Under the pieces are notes generated by a model. It was not told the origin of the DNA. It did not search any database and was given only the letters and a program-made list of their open reading frames with translations. Positions 30,688-40,168 of a stretch of DNA of 64,000 nt are shown piece after piece. Location of the stretch: assembly GCF_000005505.3 (NCBI RefSeq), contig NC_016134.3, forward strand, positions 21,900,584 to 21,964,583, written 5' to 3'. The stretch comes from Brachypodium distachyon (lineage: Eukaryota > Streptophyta > Magnoliopsida > Poales > Poaceae). A program made the translations under genes and the position numbers. Numbering within the stretch: position 1 is the first letter of the stretch; every line of letters starts with the position of its first letter.

Positions 30688-30993
30688 TTATGGCGGTTTC
30701 AATGTTCTGAAATCATCACTTGAGCTAGCTCCCGCCACCTTGCTGCCACCTCCATGGTTTGCTGTCCAACGCTGATCCTTGAGGTTCAAGCTAGGTCCTT
30801 CATTCCTAAAACACATAAAAAAACCCATTTTCGGCAGCAGCATATTCTCATTAATATTAAATGAAATACCGAGAAACGAAAGTACCTGATAATTTAGTTG
30901 TCGTGCACGAGCTCTAGTAATTGGTCCATGTATCTCCGGTACTTGAGGTGTAGGTGCTGTAGGGGCTGTGGTTGTATCATTAGTTGGGATGTC
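30688..30993 (-). pseudogene. truncated pol C-terminal tail of a second gypsy B unit
   Basis: Encodes [11 protein letters not shown] through GPITRARARQLNYQVLSFLG to a TAA at 30,688-30,690, matching the tail of the main unit. Homology stops abruptly at about 30,993, where unrelated sequence begins. Confidence 0.85.
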
Positions 30994-31059
30994 CTCATCA
31001 AGCACGGGCGGAGGAGCTTTGACGAGGGGGCGCTACGGGCAGATGCGGTGTTTGCTCTA

Positions 31060-31560
31060 ATTACCATTTTAATGAACACAAATCGCCATCACCGATTTAA
31101 AACAACTGGACAAATAAATTGTCACCCCGTAATGACCACAAATTGTTATCTCCTAGTGAAGACAAATTGCCACACGTAATGAATACATATTGTCATCCCC
31201 TGATGAACATAAATTGCCACCCCGTAATGAATACAAAGTGCCACCCGTAATGAACACAACTAACCACTCAACCATCATATTGAATACACATTTCGTTTTT
31301 GTATTGCCACCAGTAATGAACAATAATAACCATGTGCATTTCAGTTAAAACACCTAAAAATCTAGCATTCCAATCGAGCTACCACCTCCATTCAAAATAA
31401 CCCGACAAATCCTATTTCCATGTTACCCCTACTGAGCACAAATTGCTAACTCTACCGAACATAAAGTGCCACTCGTAACAAACAAAAATAACCATGTCCA
31501 TCCATTTACATCAAATTGCCATTTGTAATGAACATAATTGCCAACCCTGATGCACATGAA
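31060..31560. repeat. array of degenerate ~25-bp motifs (TGCCACCCCGTAATGAACACAAAT)
   Basis: The phrase AATTGCCACCCCGTAATGAA and variants recur a dozen or more times in one orientation, densest at 31,060-31,260 and again at 31,430-31,560. Spacing is irregular. Arrays of short motifs like this are typical of the subterminal regions of CACTA or Mutator-like transposons, but no element end was found beside it. Confidence 0.6.
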
Positions 31561-31610
31561 TTGCCAGAATCCCGCTGCAGTCCAAAGCAACACCCACATG
31601 AAGGCCCGTC

Positions 31611-31862
31611 ACCCCCTGCGGACGCCAACCCATGAGCCATCTGGGCCACCTCCTCGAGGCCCCGCGAGGCGTACACAAGGAAGCACGAAGGGCACGTGTC
31701 CAGCCACTCGGCATACTCCTCCGCCGCCTTGATCATGTCGACGCGATGTCCTCCTACTCGAGCTCGACGAGAGGACCCACGGGGATGAGCAGCGGTGGTG
31801 AGGAGATCATATGTACAGGAACGTGTCCATTGCGGCCCGTTCCAGCTCGGTAATGGAGTTGA
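31611..31862 (-). pseudogene. family 1 UDP-glycosyltransferase fragment, frameshifted
   Basis: Three adjacent minus-strand stretches in different frames read like the middle of a plant UGT: VNSITELERAAMDTF (about 31,815-31,862), then PPLLIPVGPLVELE (about 31,750-31,792) ending in a stop, then VDMIKAAEEYAEWLDTCPSC followed by LVYASRGLEEVAQMAHGLAS (31,611-31,742). In UGTs this order leads to the PSPG sugar-donor box, which is missing here. The flanking frames are low complexity. It is a captured or relict gene fragment lying between the degenerate repeat array and a hAT element. Confidence 0.65.
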
Positions 31863-32055
31863 CGGCGATACAACGAGCGCGGCGGCGGCAATGGAGACCA
31901 CAGAGGGCAGCGCGCGGTGGGATGCTAGGCGGTGGCGGGGACGTCGCTCGGCGGTGGCTTGCGCTCTGGGCAGCACTCGAGGAGACGTGCACGAACGGCT
32001 GCACTCTAGGCTTACAACACGACGCTACTACGCCAGCTTGTCATGCATGCACGCA

Positions 32056-32218
32056 TAGGGATGTAAACGGGCACCAGTTAGAGGCCCGTTTGAGCCCGTT
32101 TAGGCCTGCCCCACAGCAGCCTTAGATAGCAAAAGAGAAAAAAACCTAAAACTAAAACTCTACAGGAAGAAGATTAGCGGGCTTAGCGGCGCCGTTTAGG
32201 ACGCCGTTGACATCTGTA
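32056..32218. mobile_element. 163-bp non-autonomous hAT element
   Basis: Termini TAGGGATGTAAACGG and (reversed) TACAGATGTCAACGG are imperfect inverted repeats. The flanks are a perfect 8-bp duplication, TGCACGCA at 32,048-32,055 and 32,219-32,226, as expected for hAT transposition. Confidence 0.75.
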
Positions 32219-32239
32219 TGCACGCACATGCATCTGACA

Positions 32240-33036
32240 CAGGGTCGGGCGGACAGGAGTTCGGCATGTTCAGTCGAATAGGGCCCCAAATTTTGGGGCC
32301 CCAAAATTTCTACTGCTATACAGTGCTACGCTGCAACCCATTAAGCATTAGCCAGCCCGTTTATCAGGGATTCAGTGAGCCCGAGCGCTCGTGTGAGTCC
32401 AGCGTCGCTGCCGCACTGCGTCTTCTCGTCTTCCATCGCGCGGGACGGCGGCTTCTTTCTTATTTGATCGATCTGCAGTCTGGCCGTCCTCAACGCCTCG
32501 TCCGATCCCATCATCCCAATAGTCGACGGCCAATCGGTCTGGTCGTTGTTTTTCTTCTCATCCATCTGCAGTATGGCTGACCACTAGCACTCTAGCAGCA
32601 AGCAATTAGCAACAGGCTTGATTAGCAAGTTGGTAGGATCTATTTACGGTACCCATTGGAGATCTGCTTTCTGTTTGATTCTTTGTTGATTTTAATTTTG
32701 TTTTCTGCATCTTTTGTATCTAGTGTTTCAAGAATTCAAGGTCTGAATCATACTCTTAATAATAAAAGTGAAAGTGATTTAATTCTAGAAAGCATGAATC
32801 TGGTGTCGAAAAGCTTAATAATAAAAGAGAAAGTGGGCAAGATTTAATTCAAATAAACATTATGCAACTAGGAGTTCAAATAGGCATGATTTTTAACGTA
32901 TCCAATTGCTATTTTATCCAATTGCTATGTAAGATATTATATATGTTATTATAACACATTAGTTATATTTTTTCAGTGAGGTAGGAGGCCTCATTTACCG
33001 TTTCGCATGGGCCTCCAATTTTGCCGGCCAGTCCTG
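32240..33036. mobile_element. ~800-bp hAT-like element
   Basis: Ends CAGGGTCGGGCGG and (reversed) CAGGACTGGCCGG form imperfect inverted repeats. The flanks are ATCTGACA (32,232-32,239) and ACCTGACA (33,037-33,044), an 8-bp duplication with one mismatch. The 3' end resembles that of the hAT MITE at 55,325-55,665. A 21-bp palindrome with GGGCCCCAAA arms sits at 32,281-32,301. No transposase is visible. Confidence 0.55.
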
Positions 33037-33409
33037 ACCTGACAGCATGCAGTCCTAGCTCTGATGCAAAATGGAGATGGATCGTATGGTTGCGCGCGGA
33101 AAGACCGAAGGGCTAACGATATTAGCTCGTTATAATTTCCGAACAAGTAACACGTAGCACCCGAGACGTGTCAAAAAAAGAAAGAAAAAAAAAACACGTA
33201 GCACTCGGCCAAAGCTTCCGGCCAGACATATCTTCACCAAACAGTCCCTAAGATTTTTGCCGCCCGCCGACACCTCCGCTCATGTCCTTCATCTCCTCTT
33301 GCTCGCAGAGCCAACGCCTTCTGCTCAAAGAAGAAGCTGAAACTTCTGGGAGCAGAGCCACCAAAAGAGCAGCGAAACTTGAAGCCCTTGTTGAAGAAGA
33401 GGAAAACCA

Positions 33410-33619
33410 ATCCAGATGTGTGCGATGACCTCATCCCCGCACACACACTTCCCCATTCGCACACGTTTCAGTCCTTTCAACTGTGTGCAATGGACACTCC
33501 AATGCCTACGGTTCATCAACTGTGTACAATGACCCCCTCCCTCATCGTGTATTGATGGAGGCTCAAATCATGTGCGATGCGCGATTTAATTGTGTGCAAG
33601 CCTGATCTGTGTACTAGTG
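33410..33619. mobile_element. CACTA-like terminus with subterminal motifs
   Basis: On the minus strand the sequence starts CACTAGTACACAGATC at 33,619 and inwards shows repeated GTGTGCAATG/GTGCGATG-type motifs in both orientations for about 200 bp. This resembles the terminal and subterminal organisation of grass CACTA elements. The opposite end was not found. Confidence 0.4.
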
Positions 33620-33775
33620 ATCCTTGATCTGCTGATGACCAACCCATGGTAGTGACAATGCAGCAAATAAAAGATCACTGAGCAATGCTAGCAAAAAAAT
33701 TGATGCACGATTCAATGGAAGGAAAAGAATAAAATAAACAAAATCTTCATTTTTTAATCGAGCCCACCTCCTTTC

Positions 33776-33802
33776 AAAAATAAAATAAAATAAAATAAAA
33801 TA
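33776..33802. repeat. (AAAAT)n microsatellite
   Basis: Five tandem TAAAA units plus partial copies. Confidence 0.85.
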
Positions 33803-34314
33803 GAGCCCTCCCCTTGACCTCTTCATCATAAATGGAAGCGCAAAAGTAAACAAAACGTAGAGCTCCTGCCTGGAGAGGACAAGGGATCCTTAGCCCCTGT
33901 TTTTTGTTGACATTGCATGCGCCACAACGCCTTTTTGACAGAACACCGTGACCTAATGCTCCATGTGACATGAACTAAATGAAGGACATAAACTGTACCT
34001 TGAGCACCTAGGTGTGTGGATGATTCGGTAGTGCAGGAACTAAAGTAACTATGTTACCAACCTAGAGCAAGGCTAAATGATTTGTCAAAACAAATGCCAG
34101 ATAAACAAATATGTGATCTTGTGAACTTCCAGCATTCTAGCATTGCAAAAGTGCATGCATATGTCGATTTCAAAATGAACAGCACAAAGACGATAGACCA
34201 TAACAGGCAAATCCATTTCTGCGGTGAACCAGATGTCATTGTTTACAGTAGAAGGAAAACAAAACAAAAAAAGCTCCAAGCTGTACACATGAGGAGAAAT
34301 CGTTTAGAAACTTT

Positions 34315-37300
34315 TCATGGTTGCAGCGAAAGCAAAGAGACAAACTCGGTGCACTGTCTCTCTGCTTTCCTTATGTTGATCACAAAGTGCTCAGGGTACT
34401 TCCTTAGTAGCACTGAAAGTCCATGCCAGGGTCTACCTTCAGTTTCACCCTCGGGCCAGTCCTCTGACGTCAAATATTTCCGAACCTTATTGTGGTGCCA
34501 TAAGTTGCCATACTTGTCAAACATCTAGAACAAGAGAATGCTCGTCAGAATGACCAGCATGGTGAATAGGCACAACATATATGAAAATGGACCCAAAAGC
34601 TGGCAAAAACATGAATGGACATAGGAAACAAAGAACTCATCATCTAAGTGGAACCACAAAAAGGTATCAAGCAGTTCCAAACAAATCCTTATAATTTTGA
34701 GAGGCAATCTGCTGGCACTGGTATCAAGCATAGCACCACACCATGGGCTACCTCATTGAACTATCGCAGTTAACACTTAACAATTAAAAGGCAGTCCAGA
34801 ATCCAGACTTCATAAAGCCAGTACTGGAGCACTTACAGCTTGTTGCATGTATACCACCATCTACGAGATTAGCAAGCATAGCACTAACTCGATCTTGTAA
34901 CAAGGATGTTTGCTGCCAAATGTCTGGTCTTAAGCTATATGTTATTCCATATAGTGCTCAGGTCCAAGAACCGGTTCTCATTCCTCAAGGAGTTTCAATG
35001 ACCCATCGCAACTCCTTTCCACCAGCAGTATATAGATAATATACATATCCTAATATCGATAAGCAAAAGTAGATTTCATGTGTTTCACAGTTAGAAGTAA
35101 ACGTGGTGCATGTGTATCATGTATCAGTAAAGTGGTAAGCTGATATCTGATGTTTATTGAAGTGCAAAGAAAAGCGGTGTCAGACCAGCAAGCATCAAAT
35201 AAAATAAAAGGTGTCTTTCGTGCACCTTTTTCATTACTGAACCAAAAGAAAAAAGAACCATGGCCTCACTTAATGCTATAAATAAGCAAAATTGATGTTC
35301 CGGTGTTGATCATTTTCTTCCTGAGCTAAGCAAGACACCACGAGTCACAAGCGTTTGGTCAACTAATTTTCTTACCAATCGACTAATGGCATCTTATAAT
35401 AAAATAGTAATCTTAGACAGTCGAACACTACAACATGTGTGCATATCATTGTCTAGTAGTGAAGAGACTAATCAGGAAATTACCACTGCATGAAGCTTGT
35501 TCATAGGCACCCATTCCTGAGGCCCGCAGAGATCAGATAAAATAGTAGCAGCTGAAGAGATAACATCTTTCTCTTCCAACTGCAACAGTTGTTGGTTATC
35601 TGCTTCCCTGTATCCCTTTGATCCTGCATCTCGTCTTCTAGCTGCAGAAAATTACAAAATCGCTGAACTGTTCAAAACATACTGAAAGTAATATGACGAT
35701 AATTCGGAAAATAAATGAAAGGTAGTATGTACAGTTTGTTTAATATACTAATTTCTATGTACAAATATAATACCAAAAACTATGGACCAACATGTAACTT
35801 CTTCATATAGTCTTCGAGTATCTTAGAAATAGTATACAAGTACAAGTAACTTCTTCATATAGTCTTCGAGTATCTTCGAAATAGTATACAAGTATAACCA
35901 CATGTACAAAAATTAGAAGTTGGTCCGTAGTTTTTAGCATACATTTTTTTAATATACCAAATTATGTGTATAAATATGAAGATAGTTTTAAAAATATACT
36001 AAAAACCATGTACCAAAATTGCGCATAATTTTTGTATGGCACATAATGAGTTAGTCTCTTTAATAAAGAGAAACAATCTCTATACTCATACAACTTTATG
36101 TATGCATCGGAACGTTTATGAGTGCAAACTTGAAAAAAAATCTTCCATTCAAAGGAATTAGCAAGCTAGAGAAGATTGGATATGCTACTTTTTAGTAATA
36201 TCAGAATCCAACAACTAACAAACAGATAAAGATTTGCAGGCACTGCATCTCAACTCTCAAGAACCTACACTTACAAAATTCCTACTGATACATAATCAGA
36301 CATTTCAGACCTAAAGATTATGTAATGTAACGAGCAACCTAAGAACTAAAGGGATACATTCAATAGTTACTGAAGGTGATACATAATCAGACCTAAAGAT
36401 TATGTAATGTAACGAGCAACCTAAGAACTAAAGGGATACATTCAATAGTTACTGAAGGTCAGATTTTAAACACGATAAATATGCAGAATAGATGTGATAG
36501 GCCATGAGAGAAAAGTATGACAGAAGAATGCATCAACCCAAGTTTGACAAAACACTTTTCTTAAAACACTTGAGAAATTTGACAAAATGCCACACCTTTC
36601 TTTGTACTTTGCCTCAAATGCACACCTTTCATTGTGTTAGACAAAATAGCACACCTTTCTTTGACACCTTGATAAAACACCATTTTTTATTCTTTAAATC
36701 ACTTTTCAAACTCAAACCCACATGTCATGATTTTCTGGACCAAATCACCCCTGCCAATTTAGATCGATCGATCCATCTTCTCATATCCAACGAACCACAA
36801 GAACAGACGGAATAAGGAGACGAGGCCGCCACCAGCTGCCACCGCCGGACAAGGCAGCCACACCGTTTCTCTCCCCATCCAGGTTTCTCCAACAAACAAG
36901 CAACCAGCAGCCGGCAACGCCAAGCAGCTGCCTATAGCGCTACAGCGAGCCAGCATTGCTATGTTCACGGCCGATCAATTGACGTTAATTAGATAGCATG
37001 CAAATCAATAATTCGTACTACATGGCAGCACGAGCTACAGGCCTACAGCAAGCAGCAGAGCCTACAACACGTCGCGATAGCAGACCAGTGTGGGCCTGAT
37101 GAAGTTCGTCGAGGAAGGCGGCAGCAGACTCGTCTGTTGTATGGGAGGGCAGCAGGGGCCTCATCCGGCCACGGCGGCGTCCCCGACTGACCGACTCCCT
37201 TCCCCTCTTCTTCCTATGTTCGTGTTCGTCTCCCTTCGAGCGATCAACAAAACCATCCCAATCGAGAGATTAGACGAGGGGCCTGGATTGAAAAAGTGCT

Positions 37301-38766
37301 TTTAAAAAATAAAAAATGGTGTTTTGTCAAGGTGTCAAAGAAAGGTGTGTTATTTTGTCTAAAATAATAAAAAGTGTGCTTTTGAGGCAAAGTACAAAGA
37401 AAGATGTGCCATTTTGTCAAATTTCTCGTGTTTTAAGGGGTAATTCAAAGAAAAGAACATAATTACAATGGAATAAAACGGACCCAGTCATGTAAGCACG
37501 CTAACCATTGTAACTTTCTAAGTTTCTAACATCATAAAATACATCATTTACAAGAACTGCCAAAAGCACATATGGAGATCATCAAAACAATGGCTCAAAA
37601 AAGACAAAAAATTGAGTTGCATGAATGTCATATAGAAGTATTTTCCAACAATCCCTTTCGAGCTATTATAGTCAATACCATATATCTACAGCAAAAGATA
37701 GCACAGGAAAATGAGATGCATACAACATTTTACCTCACCAATGCTAAGAATCCAAGCCACAGATTTTGACAGCTTTCAAAGCCCTAGTAATCCAACCCAT
37801 TATTATGACAAATTCTTCTAATTATCGCAACGAAAATAATCAATCAATACTGAGAACTACCAACACAATTTGATATACATCCTAATTCTCATTCTGCACT
37901 TCCCACCCATTCAGTTATACTACTAACCTCATTTTGACATGAAACCAAACACAACCATTTACATGATCCTATCCTATCCACTCTCGTAATCCAGTTGAGG
38001 CACAGAGGAACAATAACATCACCCAACATTGCCAAAGCAACTGGGTCTATCCAATTGGAGCATCGCTCCACCTAAATATCGACATCTGTGACATATCCTA
38101 CCAATTTTTAAGGATCGATCGCCGGGGGGATAACTTAAGAGACTGCAATTAAATATCCATAAGAAACTAGAAGTTCTGTAATTAAAAGGCATCAAGAAAG
38201 GGGCAAAAATTGTGATACCGACCAGCTGGTCCCCCGGCGTCTCGGCTACACGGACGTTTCGCTGCCGGAACCGCCTCTTCTAGTTCTTCCTCTTCGTCAG
38301 AGGGAGGAGGCGGTAGAGCTCGCGGGACGGAGGCGCGGGGCGCGGCATCCGTGTGGAAGACGGAGCGGGAGGGGAGGAGGAAATAGAACTGCGCGTCGCC
38401 CATCTGGAGGAGGTCCTGGGAGTCGAGCTTGACGGGTGCCGAGCCAGGCACGTGGAGGACGCCCTCGACGAGGCAGCCGTTCTTGCCTAGCACCTCCAGC
38501 GCGAAGCGGCGGCGCGCGAAGTCGTAGAATATGCGCGCGTGGCGACGAGAGACGTTCATGCCGCCGCCGAGGATGCCGAGGTCCACGTCGACGTCGTCCG
38601 GGGCGGCGGCGGCGGGGTCTTCGCCGTGCTGGAGCTTCTTGCGGCTCTGGCGGCCAAGGACGATGGAATAGGTCTGCATGTAGTACTCGAAGTCCTCGCC
38701 CTGGAGCTTCGCGAAGCCCACCTCAAGGTCGGACGCCGGCGCCGCCGGGCGCCGGGAGTTCCCCAT
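34315..38766 (-). CDS. FHA-domain protein, FHA2-like, 303 aa, 3 exons
   Basis: Exons on the minus strand: 38766-38219, 35637-35484, 34524-34315, joined to 912 nt with consistent phases and ending in TGA. Exon 1 encodes the forkhead-associated domain: the strand/loop VLGRQSRKK, the phosphothreonine-binding MNVSRRHARIFYD, and LEVLGKNGCLVEG, followed by an acidic linker and a basic AAKRPCSRD that may be nuclear. Exons 2 and 3 encode the plant-specific C-terminal region (EEKDVISSAATILSDLCGPQEW; NLWHHNKVRKYLTSEDW; LLRKYPEHFVINIRK). FHA domains bind phosphothreonine peptides; the Arabidopsis relative FHA2 is a nuclear regulator. Acceptor 1 is CTAG at 35,641-35,638, because the nearer CTGCAG would create an in-frame stop. 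Intron 1 (2.58 kb) carries several transposon-derived structures. The upstream region is replaced by a retrotransposon about 66 bp from the ATG, so its promoter may be new. Confidence 0.88.
35741..35975. repeat. intronic repeat structure with 52-bp tandem duplication
   Basis: A 52-bp unit (GTAACTTCTTCATATAGTC...) is repeated head to tail at 35,794-35,845 and 35,846-35,897. It is flanked by an inverted pair (CCAAAAACTATGGACCAAC at 35,773 and its near complement ending at 35,935) and by a direct pair starting TAATATAC. It lies in intron 1 of the FHA2-like gene, 100-400 bp downstream of no exon boundary of note, and probably derives from a miniature element. Confidence 0.55.
36287..36459. repeat. 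tandem duplication of ~82 bp in FHA2-like intron 1
   Basis: Unit 1 (36,287-36,377) and unit 2 (36,378-36,459) are identical apart from a 9-bp block (ATTTCAGAC-like) present only in the first. Identity this high implies a recent duplication. Confidence 0.9.
36560..37436. mobile_element. long-TIR (~135 bp) Mutator-like miniature element in FHA2-like intron 1
   Basis: The left arm (36,560-36,694) and the right arm (37,303-37,436) are inverted copies: both, read inwards, give CTTAAAACAC, GAGAAATTTGACAAAATG, TTTGTACTTTGCCTCAAA and ACACCATTTTTTATT. The middle is non-coding and partly GC-rich. No convincing target duplication was found. TIRs this long in an element of less than 1 kb are typical of Mutator-like MITEs. 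Confidence 0.75.
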
Positions 38767-38832
38767 TGGGAGAGTCGATAATAGATAGATTCCGACCGTT
38801 CGATTGAATTAGGGCAATTTGGTGTGATTTGC

Positions 38833-40089
38833 TATGGTAGCACGGCCCCGACATCGGGATGCGCGCACACCCCTTTTTAGGTTTGGCGGTGGGCGACGGA
38901 ATTGCTCCAGCGATCGCCGGCGAGGCCGATGCGAAGCCTGGGAACACACTAAGAACGCATGCACACACTTTTTACCCAGGTTCGGGCCACCTTGTGGTGT
39001 AAAACCCTACGTCCTGCTTATCTGAGATTGTATCACGAGGAGATTGTGCATTTACAAGTTGCCGGGGAAGGGTTCCCGGGTACTCTCTATTCTGGCTAAG
39101 TGCTTCATGCTATTCTGGACTAGTGGCAGTGAACTGTGACTCAGTCCACCGAAAAGCGAACGAGCGAACCAAACAAAGACCGAACTAACTGGAAAACCAA
39201 CCGAAAAAAGAACCCTTTGACCGTTGGCAGGGGTCCTCCTCTTATAGCCAAGGGGATACCACAGGTGCCACGGTGCATGGATTACAAGTGGCGAGCAGGG
39301 AGCTTGGGCAGCTCCTCCTCGGTGCGCTGGCGTGCATGCAAGAGCGTCGACCCCGCGGCTAGGGGTCTAACTCCTAAAAACTAGCCCTGGACAGTCACTG
39401 TTTGCCTGACTAGACGGATAACGCCCCTCCTGTCGGCTCATTAAATGCGCCGTGCGCCTCACTCCTTGTCCTGATGATCCTGCACACCGGGCGCCTGCCG
39501 CGTGCCCACGTGGCGCTGCTGCTCTGTTCGCTCGGCCCCGTCCTCGCGGCGGAAACTTGTGCCCGGGAACGCCTCCTCCCGGCAAGTGCCTTCCCGGGAG
39601 GTGCCTAGGCGGGATTATACCCCGAAGCCCCGCTAGCCCGGCCGGGCTGGTAGCTTGCCAGGTAGCCTGCACGTTGCCGCCCGGGGTGAGATCCTTTCGG
39701 GAACCCAGCGATGCGACCCACGCGTCGTGCAGCGGTGGCACCCCGGGTGCCACAGGTGTGACAGTCGCCCCTGGGCGTGGGCCGGCAACACCTGTTCCCA
39801 GGCGAACCCTTCCCTAGTCGGTTGCCAGGCTATGCCCCAAACGACGCGTGGGTCCCGACTCGCCTCGGGCCCGCGTCTCTTTGCCGTCCCAAGGCCCCCG
39901 CCGTTACGAACGGAGTAGTGGGTGCGTGATTTCCGCCGTAACCTCCCCCTTCAACAGGGAAGTTAAGGCCACTCTTCACACTATCCCTTTGATTAGCAAT
40001 TATCCCAGCGCATCCGTAGGGTGCGGAACCGGCCGTTACCAAACGGCGGGGTGTTATAAAGCTTTTACTGCTGCACTGAGGGGAAAACA
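38833..40089 (-). repeat. 3' LTR of the Tat element, next to the FHA2-like gene
   Basis: It matches 49,272-49,770 plus 54,374-54,400 of the 5' LTR, which lacks about 0.3 kb after 49,460. The inner end is TGTTTTCCCC on the minus strand, directly after a purine-rich tract (40,090-40,104). A minus-strand CTATAAGAGG at about 39,240-39,250 is a candidate TATA box directing transcription towards the FHA2-like gene. Confidence 0.8.
40055..40061 (+). promoter_or_regulatory. plus-strand TATA box before the antisense ORF
   Basis: TATAAAG lies near the inner edge of the 3' LTR, 108 bp upstream of the ATG at 40,169, in a position suited to drive the plus-strand ORF. Function is inferred from position only. 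Confidence 0.45.
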
Positions 40090-40168
40090 CTTAGCCCCCT
40101 AGCCTTCGTCTTCCAACTTCTTCGCATCTTGCGCCCAAGAGCTTTGCTAGTTTCTGCCTCCGCTCCCC

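Larger units (their letters stand above)
22820..30993 (-). mobile_element. Ty3/gypsy copy B, tandem arrangement sharing an LTR
   Basis: Minus-strand order: a stray pol 3' tail (30,688-30,993), LTR (to 30,045), primer binding site, long leader, gag, protease, RT, RNase H, integrase, tail, LTR (to 22,820). The two LTR-containing segments (22,820-23,770 and 30,045-30,993) are near identical and both include the pol 3' tail. That fits a recombinant LTR-body-LTR-partial-body array better than a simple element. The leader (28,553-30,030) contains long T-rich tracts at 28,917-28,990 and 29,457-29,520. Stops and frameshifts in RT and gag show that it is inactive. Confidence 0.88.

Noticed and set aside
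31060..31560. CRISPR-like array
   Set aside because: Repeats are degenerate, irregularly spaced and in a plant nuclear context; it is transposon-type repetition.
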